64,000 nt of DNA from Monomorium pharaonis (GCF_013373865.1 NC_050476.1:6990501-7054500), one strand, 5' to 3'; numbered from the stretch's first letter, positions 35,418 through 48,384 are shown. A program made the numbers and translations. The notes: generated by a model from the letters alone, not told the origin.

Positions 35418-38400
35418 TTAATCAGACGTTTTCAATTGTCTCATGATCTGTTGTGTAATTAACTTAGTCGCTTCACTTGCATTAGGTATAAGAAACTTAT
35501 CCATATCGGAAATAACTGTGTCATTATATTGTGTTGTACCATATTTAAAAGTTATTAGATCGGCGTGCCGCTTTCTTGATGTTATTTTGACAATGCTTGT
35601 TAAAGGACGTTTTACGATTACGTGAGCGGCACCTTTCCGCTCCGGAATTTCTCGCAATACTATAAGATGACTATCGGTAACCAAAAGTTGACTGAAACAA
35701 AAAAAAAATGCAGGTATGATTGATTTTATATGAGAAGAAAATCCATTGTTTTAATATAAGCTCACCTATCACAGAGATCACCATTAACTTTCACCTCTTG
35801 ACATTTAAAGGAATGTAATAATTTAGGATTTTTCATCCATTGTTGTATAGATACTACTTCGATGGGTTCTTCACTTTCATTATTAGTCATCGTCATATCT
35901 ACAAGTAAATAGAATCAGATTAAATAAATAAGTTCTTTTTTTTTTAAGCAATTCGAGGTCATTTAAGGAATCTAAAGAAATGCAATTACCTATCTCTTGA
36001 TCATCGTCTATACTAAATACAGGTGCGGTCTTTCTCTGACGTCTAATATCGTCCAAGTCTTTACTATCTCTCTTTTCTGTATTGCTATTAACGTTTGCCG
36101 TTGGATTGACAATATAATCAAATAGCTTTCCCTTTACTTCCTGACTCTTTAGTTTCATAGCTAGTCCAATCTTCCCCAAAAGATCAGAATTGTTGTTTTT
36201 TACTTTAACGGGGCTCGCCTCATTCGAATTTTCTTCTAACACATTAGCATTACACACTAGACAATGTTGCGAATTGTGATCTACAAGACTTGACACTACT
36301 TCATCGCCAAAATATTCATGAATGGCTGAAAATAAAATTATAATTATTAAAAGAACATAATTTATGTTCGTCAAAGTTCAAAATTCGAGAAAAATACCTT
36401 GATATCCAGAGGTAATCATGCTGACGTATTGTGTATGTTTTTGTAAAAAAGATGCCACTACCATGTGCGTATAGCGATCTTCCTCTTGTCTACCACTTCC
36501 CAGAAAGCAAAGATGTTCTCCACCAGCTTGCGAACCGACAGCTAGTGCTTGACGTTGAGCTTGTAGCAAGCCTTGTACAGCGGTAGCAAATGCGGCAGGT
36601 TCTTGCAACATCTAAAAAGAAAATTTCACCTTCTCTTACATTGAAATTTATAAAGCATTGTGCAAATCATTTATTAATAAATTATAAAATATGTGCGTTA
36701 ATTATTAACGCAACTAGAAATATTTTTTAAATATTTTTGCGTAATTAAAACTTACTAAATTGCAATCGAGATGAAACGCTGTTGGTAAGTGACCTGCGTT
36801 ATATTGTTCGGCAGGTCTGCAATCCACGAGAAAGAATCTGACAGTCTCAACAGTGCTGTTAGATACAGATGGAGGTTCGATCGCGTTCTCTACTAATTCT
36901 TGCGCTGATACAGGTAAACATAATGCATGGGATATTAACTTTTCGTCGGAGCTGTCACCAAACATTATGGGATACAAGTCTTGTTTAAAAGATGTTGGTG
37001 TCTTCATCGCGTAATACTGTGCCAGGGAACAGAAATCTGTTACATCTTCTGCTTCCAAAGCACAGGGCATTACGGCTATGGCATCTATTATACTTTGCTT
37101 GTCTTCGTCTTTCATACTCAAAATTTGCTCTCTATAAAAAGGAGCATTACTTTAATGCAGTAGCAATTACATTATATCTATATATCAATTTAATTAATAT
37201 TTACCTAGCATTTATAACCATGATAAGTGAGAGAAACAGCATAAAAAATGGATCAGCTTGCATGAAATATAGATCCCACATTGTACAGATCGCTGGCAAT
37301 GAACAAACACCAGCAAAAAGGGTATTCATCCATACTTTTGTATACTGATCGGGTGATATTCTTTTTGTATCCAAAAAGGAACACAGTTCTGGCTCGTGAT
37401 AGAGAAGCAACAATCTCAAAACTGAGCTATATGTTTCGCCTCTAAAAAGAATAGCAGATATTATGAAACAAACAAATAAATAATCAATTTTATATTAATA
37501 GTAATAAAAATATTTATTCAGGTAATAAAAAAAAATGTTTATTACAGTGTGAGTTTCTTACCTTGGAATATAGATATCTCTTATTGCCTCAAAGAGATTA
37601 TAAGTCGCAGCGCGCGGTAATTTTAAAGCTATTAAAGGACCTAATAATTCTAGCCACCCATTTCCTCTTTCATATTGTTTACATTTACTCTTACAATAAA
37701 ATGTTAGTATAGATTCAAGATCCGAAACTACAGAAACTTTGTCTTCATCATCGTTCCCAAGTTTTGCTGTAATGTTTAACAGCTGTTAATAAATATAAAT
37801 AAAACCATACAATATATAAGAATATAATATATCCATGTACTCACCAACTAACTGTTGACAATCGTCGCGAATTATATTTTGCTCAGGTAAATCGTAAACC
37901 TCATTAAACTGGCTCAATTGATCACTTCGATCAGTAACGTAGAGGCAAGCCAGCCAGACGTCTGGTCTTAAATTTGTAGGAACCGACTGGCCTTTACAAA
38001 TGGCATATATGTCAGATGCAGATGGTGCTTCTGTGTCGAGCAATGCTGCCTCTAGCTCTAACACCCTATAGCAACAAAGAAAATTGACTTGGAGTCAATA
38101 GAAACGATAAAAAATGCTATTTGCATTTAAAAGTATGTAAATTGAAGATACGTAACCTCGGCTGTATATTCATTTGAATATAGACCTATTTTTTGTCGCT
38201 GCATTGCTGCACAGGGCTGCTATTCCGTACATGGTTACCGATAATTATCGGTTCGATAACTGTCGTTGCGCATATATTTTCATATATCAAAATACATGCG
38301 CGATAAACGACACTTATCGAACCGATAGCTATCGATAACCGTGTACGGAATAGCAGTCCTGGTGTAATAAGTTAGAATAATACTTTTTTTTTCATTTTAA

Positions 38401-38772
38401 CTTATTGTACCAGCAGTGCAGCGACAAAGAACAGGCCTTATATCCACCTGAGATCTACATACAGATGTAACGTATTAATTAGTAAGATAATTAGCAAAAC
38501 TTGGAAACGATATTACGTAATTCACACTCCTTCGCTAACGAAAATATCTTCTGCTGCGTTTCGTCGCAGCTGCAACGCTGTAGTCTCTACGTTTCATGTA
38601 GTTTGCAAACTGTGTCGCGGATCGCGCAGACTGACGGAAATCCGGAGCATTGCCGCCAGCGGACGCGGAAGTTTGACGTTCCCATTGAGAAAACACATTG
38701 TCGTCTCCCGATAAGACGGAGAAGCCGCGAAATCTCGGCTTACCAGGTGTTTTCGTCTTCCTGAAGGGCCAT
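35418..38772 (-). CDS. TBC1D23: TBC1 domain family member 23
   Basis: Nine exons (38772-38744, 38065-37845, 37766-37562, 37441-37205, 37131-36756, 36611-36398, 36325-35990, 35898-35766, 35691-35418) join in phase to 674 residues; the human protein has about 699. TBC1D23 tethers endosome-derived vesicles to golgins at the trans-Golgi. A TBC-like domain covers about residues 30-270 (PTNLRPDVWLACLYV, LDSESILTFYC-type and GGWLELLGP-type stretches). A rhodanese-like domain follows (VRFFLVDCRPAEQYNAGHLP, HLDCNL), then the very conserved AGGEHLCFLGSGRQEEDRY and SFLQKHTQYVSMI. The C-terminal domain (VVSIQQWMKNPKLLHSFKCQ to the end) is the PH-like cargo-binding region. The first exon codes for only ten residues; it is chosen because it joins in phase to VLELEAALLD. 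Intron 1 contains the nested palindromic elements. Confidence 0.93.
38179..38443. mobile_element. Outer palindromic element interrupted by another
   Basis: Outside the inner element, a second pair of inverted arms is visible: left TTTTTTGTCGCTGCATTGCT (38189-38208) and right CAGCAGTGCAGCGACAAAGA (38411-38430), extended outwards by GACCTAT / ACAGGCC and bounded by TATA on both sides. The right arm also contains AACTTATTGTACC, which pairs with GGTGTAATAAGTT beside the inner element. This fits an older MITE split by a younger insertion. It lies in TBC1D23 intron 1. Confidence 0.65.
38213..38360. mobile_element. MITE-like palindromic element, copy 1 (148 bp)
   Basis: Both ends are inverted copies of about 47 bp, starting GCTGCTATTCCGTACA and including TTATCGGTTCGATAA in each arm; the centre is GTCGTTGCGC...GCGCGATAAACGAC around an AT core. 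It has no coding capacity. A second copy with the same design lies at 61733-61882, which shows that this is a dispersed family. Confidence 0.88.
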
Positions 38773-39572
38773 CGTGACAAACTGCAGCGGCGGCTCGTCC
38801 AAGTTGAACGCGACCGAACGGAGATGCGACGTACGTCCTAAAACCGTCTGCACCTACGGTTGCTCAACATTTTTCGGGAATCTCGTGTGGACGGAAGCAG
38901 GAGCAAGGCTCATGTCGCGCGAGCTCTCTCAAATCTGACGGGTTAGTGATATGACAGCTGATAAAACGTAACTGCTGTTGACAGATCGCTGCCGCCATCT
39001 TTCCGGCGTGTTCCGCGCATGCGTGGTTAACGCGGCGCGAATCTCTGATATATTTTATTTTTGTTTTTATATACTTTCATTATTTTACTTGTTCCTAATC
39101 GATTCTTTCTTTCCGTCTATTAAACAAAATTATGAATTACAGAAAGATAATTATTGTATTCACAAAATTTAAAATATTGCTCGATATTGCCCGATAAATT
39201 AATGATCGATTGAATTAATCGAAGTCGAAGTTGAAGTCGTCAATTTGTGTTTTCTCTGTATTCGTCGAGAGGGTGTTGCTGCAGCTTCGTCGAATCTTTC
39301 AAGTTCACGCGACGACCGCGTATCCGGCATATCGCGATTGATTGTCGGTGCTAGGATTTGACGGTTCGGGGTTCGTCGGGGACAGCCGGGAGAATCGCCT
39401 GCAACCGGGATCTGGGATCAAGTGGGGTTTACATGATCATCGTCTGAAACACGTGTTGTCTCGTGTTCTCGCAACCTTACGGACTCTCGCACGTCATCCT
39501 CGATCTAGCGATCTCCTCGTCGCAATTCTGGTAGAGCCGTCCGCGTACGGCTGACGATTCCCGGTCGAAGGA
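38773..39572. promoter_or_regulatory. Shared promoter region of TBC1D23 and TOMM70
   Basis: The two start codons face away from each other across 800 bases. Both flanks are CpG-rich (38773-39010 and 39210-39572) with an AT-rich middle. Either side probably holds a 5' UTR. No other gene was recognised. Confidence 0.5.
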
Positions 39573-42421
39573 ATGACCTCCTCGAGTGGCAGTAGTCCAC
39601 TACCGAAATGGCAACTCGCCCTGGTGGTCGGGGCGCCGGTTGCTCTCGGCCTCGGTTACATGTACTACAGGAATAGGAGCAGCAGTGCCAAGGTAGACAA
39701 GCCAGAACGTGACAGGTTCAGGAGTGGCACGGCAACCAGAGAGAACGGCGTGCCCGCCGACAAGCAGATCTCCATCGATGGCGATTGTAAAGTGCCTTCT
39801 CCCGCGGTCGAGGCAGAGGTTAAGATCGCTTGCTTTATCTTAAAGTGTTAGGTCAATTGCAAAAATCCATTTGTTTCACATAAAAAAAAGACGTCTCACC
39901 TTATCTCAACGTCATATTTGCTTGGTTTCTAAAAAACATTAAGAGCAATAAACTTATATATGTCTCCTATATTATCCGCCATACTATTTATATGCTGTTA
40001 TCACATGTAATAATGTTCAGCAGATAATATTGCTAATACATGGTGCTAAACTTTGTGACAATAGTTCATAAAATGTGTAGTTTGGATATGATGGATTTTC
40101 TCAATTGAATGAGATTTTTTCTCAATATAGGTCTCTTAAAATTTTTTACTGAAGTAATACTGCTGCTTCTATTTATATTTCTAGATAATCATAGACTACA
40201 AAATAGTATTTTTATGAATGACTCAATATTTTTCATTTTAGACCCCTTTACAAAAGGCACAAAAGTATAAGAATGAAGGAAATGTGCATTTCAAAGCAGG
40301 AAAATACGATGAAGCTATCACTCGATATAATAAAGCAATTAATATTTGTCCAAAGGAGAAAGTAGAAGATCTGGCAACTTTTTATCAAAATAGGGCAGCT
40401 GCGTATGAACAATTGGTAATAACATGATTAATGATATAAGTCTAGTATAAAAATTTGACTTCTGTTGATTATTAAGTGATATAAATATCACTATCCTTAC
40501 AATTATAATTGCAACTTACAGAAAAAATATAGTGCTGTAAAGGCAGACTGTACAAAAGCACTAGAACTAAATCCAAAATATGCAAAAGCTTTGTTACGTC
40601 GAGCACGTGCTCTGAAGGAAATAGGAGAATTGGAAGCTGCCTTAGAGGATATAACTATTGCATGTATTTTTGAAAACTTTACTAATCAGACTTCCCTTTC
40701 AATGGCAGACAAAATCTTGGAAAAACTTGGTGAGTTATGTCAAAAGTATTTGACTAAAATAACATTAAATAAAATGCTATTCATGACAAGTTAGAATTTA
40801 AAAAATTGTGAGAAGAGTAAAAAAATTAGTAACTTAAAATAAAAATTATTTTTAGGGAAACAACACGCCCAGGAAAATTTGGCAAACAAAGACTTTATAA
40901 TGCCAAGTAAGCATTTCATCAAAACTTATATTTTGTCTTTTCCTAATGATCCAGTGTTCACAAGACTTCAACATCCAGAAAATATCCCAGAGTAAGTATA
41001 GAAGACTCGATTTCTAGTAATCATGATGTTTACTTTTTAATATAATATTTGCAATTTGATTATTAGATTTTTCAAGAAACCATTACAAGCGTTAAAAGAT
41101 GTTGAATATGATAATATAATACCGTTGTGCACAGAAGTCATAAAAAGATCTGACTTCGAAATGTTACCTTCGTCTAAAATTGAGGTGTTATTATTACGGG
41201 CTACTTTTTACTTACTCTTGGGCAAGCACAATGCCGCGTTGCAAGATTTCGAAAGTATATTGAACAGCGAAAATGCATCCGACGATGTGAAAATAAATTC
41301 TTTGATAAAAAGAGCAGCCTTACACATGCAACTTGAGGATGCGGAAAAGACTTTCAAAGACTTTGATATGGCTATTAGTATGGATCCAAGCTATAGCGAT
41401 ATTTATCATCATAGAGGACAGGTATTATACATATTAACATTAAATATTATTTTCTTATTGTGTACATAATATAAGATGCACACATATAATAGAACTACAT
41501 AATAATTGGTAACAATATTACTTTCAATTCAGGTAAATTTGCTCATGAACAGAATAGACGAAGCTAAACGCGATTTTGAAAAGGCTGTTGAATACAATCC
41601 AAACTTTGGTATAGCATACGTGCAAAAGTGTTACACGGATTATCATTTTGCGATGTTTAACAGGGATCAGGGATTAGCTGAAGCAGCTTTAAAAGACTTT
41701 GAAAGAGCTTTTGAAAAATACCCAAATCCTCCTGAATGCACATATTCTTATATAATGTATGCTCAGGTACGTATAATTATTTGTAATTTCATAAAAAGAA
41801 AAAAATGAAATTAAAAGGCAAATCAGTGATAAATGATTATGCTGTATTATATATATTCTTCGATGAAATTTTCAACTGTTAATTTTTGACTGTAGATGAT
41901 GTGCGAAAGTCAAGAGTATCAAAAGGCTGATACTTATTTTGCTAAAGCAATAGAGAAAGATCCAGAGAACGCGACTGTCTATGTACATAGAGGTTTATTG
42001 CAATTGCAGTGGAACGGTAATGTTGATAAAACTGTGGAATACATTAACAAAGCGATAGAATTGGATGAAAAATGTGAACTTGCATATGAATCTTTAGGAA
42101 GTATCGAAGTGCAAAGGTATGTTGTAATTATTTCTAATAATTGTGTATTGAATTTTTTAATATAAGTTAACAGCAATCACATGTGACTTAAAGAATATAA
42201 AGATAATCTAATGAAAACATTTTGAAATTTTTTCCAGGGGAAACATAGAGGAAGCAATAAGATTATTTGACAAGGCTTTAATGTTATGTCGTACATTCAT
42301 GGAACTAACACACATATACAGCTTGAGAGATGCTGCAAAAACACAACTTAATATAAAAAATCGATTGGGTATGGATGTCATTCGGCCTGCCCGGTTCATG
42401 CCGAATACCAATATGTTCTAA
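39573..42421 (+). CDS. TOMM70: Mitochondrial import receptor TOM70
   Basis: Eight exons (39573-39818, 40242-40415, 40522-40729, 40856-40991, 41067-41421, 41533-41766, 41896-42116, 42238-42421) give 585 residues. TOM70 is anchored in the outer mitochondrial membrane and receives Hsp70/Hsp90-bound precursors such as carrier proteins. The N-terminal membrane anchor is visible at residues 13-32 (WQLALVVGAPVALGLGYMYY), then a charged linker. The clamp TPRs follow (AQKYKNEGNVHFKAGKYDEA, NRAAAYEQLKKYSAVKADCT), then the C-terminal TPR array (RATFYLLLGKHNAALQDF, HHRGQVNLLMNRIDEAKRDF, VYVHRGLLQLQWNG). The end, MDVIRPARFMPNTNMF, fits the family. Start ATG is the first in frame and directly precedes the anchor. 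Confidence 0.95.
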
Positions 42422-43144
42422 ATTTCTAAAAAATTAAAAATAAAAGACCATTGTTACTAAACTGCAAGTCAATCATTATGTTAGCACATCAATTTTTACA
42501 TAACACGATATCATACATAAGTATGTATCGAAAACTGAAGCATGCTGATAATTTGCATTATTGGAAGATTAAGTTTATAACGACACTTTGTTTCCAACTG
42601 CATTTTATTTACACAAAAAATTAACGATATATAGTAATTATGAAAGTATTTGTTAGCAATTGTAGTTTACATATTTAGAATTGCTCAATTTTTATTTTAA
42701 AAATTTTGTGTTTGCACAAATGTTAAAACTTGTTATATCATTTAAATAATTTTGTGATTATAATTTACTAATCTTTGAATTTTTTAAGAAATATTTATCA
42801 ATATCATTTTTATTTAGAACACTTTATATGTTGAAAACAGCCAATTGTTGACAATTTATATGAAATTAACTTTTTATGCAATTTTTGTATAGAAAACTTG
42901 TACAGAAGCTATTTTATGATTATTCCGTAGTTGATGATGTGTGCAGAAAATCATGTATTAATTAAATAAATATTTGTAATATATTTTGTAGTACCTAGAA
43001 TTATAAAAATTTTATGACCTTTAAAATTTATAGTGCAATTTTGAAATTCTATGAGAGGGAAGTAAATAAATTATGATATTACTGATAATAAGTGAAATAA
43101 ATTCAAGACTTAATTGTGATATATTTTTATAGCCTTGCATTTAT
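42422..43144. other. Convergent 3' spacer of TOMM70 and DPAGT1
   Basis: AT-rich 3' UTR sequence of both genes, with several AATAAA/TTTATT motifs, one overlapping the DPAGT1 stop codon. No gene was recognised. Confidence 0.6.
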
Positions 43145-43930
43145 TTAAACATCGTAAAATATGGAAGCCAAAGGATATCTTATAACAAATGCCATCATGC
43201 TGCTGATAATCTGAAAAATAATTTTATGTATTTTAAATTATTAAATGCATTTATTAAAAAAAAACTACCTGAATTATCAGTAAAATTGACGTAAGCGTTG
43301 GTTCTCTCAATGGACCACTCTTGATCAACACAAAATTGATTAAAGTTAGATTGTTGCAGGTTACAATGCCTCCGTTGTCTTCTTGCCACTTTACCAATTT
43401 TAATGTTTCTAGTATCCAAATTAGTGATCTTCCTAATAAGGTAAAATACAATAATTCTAAACAATATGAGCAATTTTTTTCTTCTGGATTAATTATACTA
43501 TCATACCAAGTATGTTAAGTTCTGATCTGCGAAATACAGTTACACTCGGTTCTAATTTATCCGTCTTTTCATTGTACCTGCAAATAAAATGCACGTATAC
43601 TGTGAGCAGATCTTTCGATAGAATTTTCTAACGAAGAATAATCTTTTATTTTTGGAACTTACCTTGGTAATCTATGCCTAGGACACGGCACAAGATGGAA
43701 TAACTGCGGCACGCTGTATATGAAATTGAGTATTTGCGGGATAAAAAATAATAGGGTTGTTTTGCTGAAGTGACCTAAGATACCGACAACGGCGAAAGTC
43801 ATTCCCGATAGATAGCAAAACGTATCGCCCACGAAAACCTGCGATGGATACCTTGAACAAAACATTTATTTATCTCTACATGACTAAATAATGTTTAATA
43901 ATCATAAATTTATATGTATTATAAATTAAA

Positions 43931-43969
<39 letters not shown>

Positions 43970-46900
43970 AAATATATTAATAAATTATAAATTATACATA
44001 TTTGCACAACACAAATTATAGAAGAAATCATTACGCCATTTAAACGCCCTCTATTCGTGCGTTATATATATTTCTTTTATCTTATTTATATCGTTTTATT
44101 ATCTATTAAATTTTTTCAAGTATAAATATGAAAAATGATAAAACATGTGCAAAGCACGTGTCGGGTATCGCCTGGAAGGAAATCATCAAATGACTAGTGC
44201 TATCGTTTCGCGACTGCGAGTAAGGATCATATGCCACCATGATGACTACAAGTGCGCGAACCCCGGGGAATCATTTCTCGGCTACGAAGAGCCGCTTGAT
44301 ACTGAGAACTGCTGCTTCTCGAGTCTGGCCGACTAATTCTCGAATTAATGATCCACTTTCTGACTCGTGGGCGGGTCCGCCTCGTCCGTAGGAAGGATTA
44401 CTCATGCATCGCAACGTGGGGGACAGAGGGGTGGCGCATAGATACAGTTTGACGAGACGCCGTTGTAAGACGCGTGCGCTCGGCATATAGTCACGATCGG
44501 CGAGAGTGTGTTCGTCGACGAACACAACGGACGGGATTGCCGGCTGCTCCGGCGCTCGGCTCGGGCGTGGTTTTTCACGTCGTCGTGGTATGCGCCGTTG
44601 CCCGGCCAGAAGGGGGGCAGGGAGACAGAAGGTGCACCTGGATCTCGGGGGGGCGTCCTTCCCCCCCATTCCCCCGTTGCAGCCAGTCAGCCTGAGTTAG
44701 GCAGCGACTATCGACGGGACTAGAGGTGTATGCGCGGTGTCGCGCGTCGCCGGTCGTCCTGTAGTCACCGGGGTGGGATCCGGCGGAGCCAGCGAAGAAA
44801 TCGCCGATCAACGCGAGTTAAATGGCACGTTGCACTGCGGTGACGTCACCATACAAGTGTCACGGGGTCCTGGTGAGATCATCGTCAAAGGCGTCGTCGT
44901 CGTCGGGCCGCATTGTGAGCGACACTTTATTACGTAACATTGTTATGGGCAATGACACGCGTGCGGGGCGGAGGCTGCCGGGACGTTCAACTTGCGCGGA
45001 ATCCAATTAGCGGGCGGTACATGTTCCGCAGCGGATCGGCGACAATCCCGTTTAGTTTGCACGACTGAAAAGAATGTCACGTAAACGACGAATCAGAGAT
45101 ATGTATAGAAAATATGAGAAACGTCGTATTGAGAAATGAGGTCAACGAATTTTTCGTATTAAAGCTTGCTTGATACGGTCTACTTGTAATTCGCGTCGGT
45201 TTTCAGAATAAGTTTCTTTGATATATATGTAGTATGTACTTTAATATATATTTTACATACGCGGATGCAGTCCGCGATTCTTCAATTGTTCTCTGCATTG
45301 CACACAAGTTATAAATAGCACTCTATTCTGTACTTAAATCGAGTTATAGATTGTATACAGCAGACTTAAAAAATGCATGGTCTTACAGATCTAGAAAAAA
45401 ATCGAAAATTGATAAAAATGTAATTTGAAATACTAATTATGTTCTCAGATGATACTCAAGAGACTGTAATCTCAACGAAAATGTCACAGACAGCTAAAAA
45501 GACTTATCTTCAGGAATATAAGATGAAAAATTGAATAGTCTGAGACGCAGGGATCGGTGCCATGCAGGTCCGTCTAGATGGAAAGCTGGCGTTGCTGTAC
45601 ACTTTATTGGTCTTGCAAGTTCTGATTGTTATGATTTATGTCGCCACAACTCCGCCGCCCGAGCTAGCTGTGTCAACGACTCGCACGTCCGTCAGTTTCG
45701 TCAAGTTCGAAGCGTCGCAGGTGCTACAGATTTACGATTGAAACTATGTGAAACGAGTTATCTTGTTCGACATACTCTAGAACTAATTGTTTTTTTTTCT
45801 TATTAAAGGAGCTGCATGTAAATCAGGGCAATCGCAAAAAAGCACCAATCTACCAGACAATCAATGGGGAAGTAACGCTGAAGGATGTAAAGACGTTTAA
45901 GCTATTTGAAGTATACAATCGTACCGTGTGCTGGAAATATGGAGTGGACCACCGTAAGATGAAAAATAATGAGCATCTAGAGAGATGTATCTGCAATCAA
46001 GGGTGGCATGGCTTGGACTGCGGACAGCCAGAAGTCGTGTGGAGGGCGATTATGGCGTCGAAACAGAACGTCAGCCTAAAACGTCGCAAAACCGCCAGGC
46101 ACGTTATTCACACCTTTTTCGTAAACGACTACAACTCTGGCATCGCGGAGGTGATAGTGGAAGAGCTCTACAACGTGGTGGACCTTTTCGTAATATGTGA
46201 TTTCAACAACGCCGAGGATAACTTCCGACACAAGTTGTCCAAGGGCTTGCTGCAGCGGGAGCAAAAAAAGATCCTGTATATCAACATGGCGAGCAAGTCC
46301 CACAAGCCATCCAGGATAGTATCGAAATACGTCTGGGATAAGATCAGGGCTGTGGTGCAGAATTTGAGGGACGACGATCTTTACGTGACGACGGAACCGG
46401 AGCAGATACTCAACTCCAGGGCATTAATGTTCCTCAAGGTGTACGACGGTTGGCCTCAGCCCATCGGATTTAGATTAAGATGGTCGATATATGGCTTCTT
46501 CTGGCAGCATCCACTCAAGACAGCAATCACGCTCGGCGCGTATACCGTCGGTTTGATGCGCAATGCCTATCAGTCCAACTCGCTTGTCCTACGACAGCAG
46601 TTAGACGGAGACACCAGCGAAAGAGATATTTTAGGATTAGTCATAGGGGACTTGAATCACTACGGCGGGTGGTACTGCAATTTGTGCCAGGCGCCCGCGA
46701 ACATTATTATCGGTCTTCGCAATAAAGTACAGTCTAATGAAATTTATATCGAGAAGACTATCGACGTGCCGTTCGTCGAGGACCTAATAGGTAGCGGATT
46801 ATGGTTGGACGGTAAAACCGGTCTTCTAAGAGTCTCTAAGTCCAGCGATTCCTATTTCGCGCCAGAAACGATTCTTAATAACACGTGGAAGTACGACTGG

Positions 46901-48384
46901 CTGGTAGAGAATTTTTATGCTAAGCTAGATTATTACTGACGTACTGGTCGCACCCGACTGTGATATTAACTTATACTCGATATTCAATGTATATACACTA
47001 TGTAATATTATACCGAATTTATACACTAAAATATTACGTTGATGAAATATAAATGTTAAATGGTTTATACATATAATTTACACGTTTAAAAACTCAAAAC
47101 TCCTATCCAAAAATATTCCTTCCATGCCTGTTACTTAAATTAAAAATACAAAGTTCAAAAAATACAACTTACCAATTAAATTTGAATAATGCTAGAGATG
47201 TTGCTATATAAGGTAGCATGAAGAATATTGAAAACTGATGCGCCTTCCATTGACTGCCAAACAACTCTATAACGTTGAAGATAAGAATGCTCGTGGCGAT
47301 GATTAAACTCTGTCCGACCTCCAAACCGTTTATTCCGGCTAATATATTTATAGCGTTTGTACAAAATACAGCCAACATTCCCATATATACATAGTAGAAA
47401 ATCCATAAATCTAAGGAGAATCCAAGCCATGATCTCAATGGCTTTGGTACGATAATTATTGTGGAGTTAAAATTAACATAGTAGACCATCAATAACGGCA
47501 AAGATGCTATAGTAGGCAGAAGCAGTTTGTGCCGCCAACGAAGATCCAAAACGTCGTCGGCAAAACCCAGAAGTAGCATGCAACATATGGACAGTAATGC
47601 AGCCAGAAATTCAACAAACTGTAATAAAAAGCTCGCGCTTTACATCGCTTATGAATCTATAAATGTGTTTTAAAATTAAATGTAATAATATAAAATATTG
47701 TAATACAATTAGCTCTCATATTCTTATATATAAGTCGTTTCTAAAATTATATATTGTACACTAATCTTAATTTAATCTTTTTAAATCAGAATTAGAGAAA
47801 GGAAATTGGCTGCTAATTTTAACTGACATTCGTACCTTGTCGTGTGGAAAGTTAACATTCCTAAATATACAATCTGTAAACGGCACAGGAATAAATAGAA
47901 ACATTGTTACAAGAAACACGCATCCAGTGACAACGCCTATCGCCTCTGGTCTGTAAGAATAAACCTGATCGTATGCCAAGAGACTAACAAGCATTACCGT
48001 GTACAGAATTCTCGACATAGAGAAATATATGAAAACAGTGACAGATTTCGAACTTAAACGAGCCTCTCGGAAGACTGATCTATTCCATGAAATAAAAACA
48101 GATAAAAAATTATGAAATTATGTGGTAAAATGGAGAAGCATACAAAATATGGAATCCGATCAGCTCGATCTCCGGGAGGCTCGAGCGTCAGCGAATATCT
48201 TATGTCTCACTCACACTTGTCCGCCACTCCTCTTGCTCATATCGAAGCCGTAGAGGTTAGCTTTGACGAACATGGATTTTATCCTAGGTATTAGGCGAAC
48301 TGTCAAACCGTACGCGCACACGGACATCAGTGCGTTGACGGATATTGGGAGCAGCGATTTCCATATCTCGTCCTCGAGGTTCAT
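43145..48384 (-). CDS. DPAGT1: UDP-GlcNAc:dolichyl-phosphate GlcNAc-1-phosphotransferase
   Basis: Seven exons (48384-48215, 47950-47836, 47618-47173, 43851-43663, 43577-43507, 43432-43269, 43210-43145) join in phase to 406 residues; human DPAGT1 has 408. This ER membrane enzyme makes GlcNAc-PP-dolichol, the first step of N-glycan precursor synthesis and the target of tunicamycin. Landmarks: AIGVVTGCVFLVTMFLFIPV, the catalytic GFADDVLDLRWRHKLLLPT, FCTNAINILAGINGLEVGQS, YPSQVFVGDTFCYLSGMTFA and PCPRHRLPR. The last exon ends in IRYPLASIFYDV. About ten membrane helices are expected. The 3.3-kb intron between exons 3 and 4 holds a complete GT17 glycosyltransferase gene on the other strand. The start is the first ATG in the open frame and suits family length. 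Confidence 0.95.
43935..43968. repeat. TA microsatellite in the DPAGT1 intron
   Basis: About 34 bases of uninterrupted AT/TA units just inside the acceptor side of the large DPAGT1 intron. Confidence 0.9.
44400..45060 (+). promoter_or_regulatory. CpG- and G-rich block, probable MGAT3 promoter/5' UTR
   Basis: A GC- and CpG-rich island inside the otherwise AT-rich DPAGT1 intron, 500-1,100 bases upstream of the nested glycosyltransferase start codon. It contains runs of seven G and seven C (around 44647-44690). Open frames here in many registers are Gly/Arg-rich and look like composition artefacts. A 5' UTR intron is likely, because TTGAATAG just before 45532 can act as an acceptor. This is inference. 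Confidence 0.4.
45562..46939 (+). CDS. MGAT3: GT17 N-acetylglucosaminyltransferase, MGAT3 type
   Basis: Two exons (45562-45720, 45809-46939) give 429 residues. MGAT3 adds the bisecting beta-1,4-GlcNAc to the core mannose of N-glycans in the Golgi. The protein has type II topology: a short cytosolic tail, a membrane anchor at about residues 9-27 (LALLYTLLVLQVLIVMIYV), a stem, a Cys-rich EGF-like patch (CICNQGWHGLDCG, about 113-125) and the GT17 catalytic domain. Typical stretches are HVIHTFFVNDYNSGIAEVIV, NNAEDNF, PEQILNSRALMFLKVYDGWP, IGFRLRWSIYGFFWQHP, LNHYGGWYCNLCQAPANII and LIGSGLWLDG. The gene sits wholly in a DPAGT1 intron, antisense to it. Whether the insect enzyme makes bisected glycans is not shown by the sequence. 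Confidence 0.9.

Noticed and set aside
44271..45010. Many Gly/Arg-rich open frames in the DPAGT1 intron
   Set aside because: At least five frames are open together in the same GC-rich block, which is a composition effect near the GT17 promoter.
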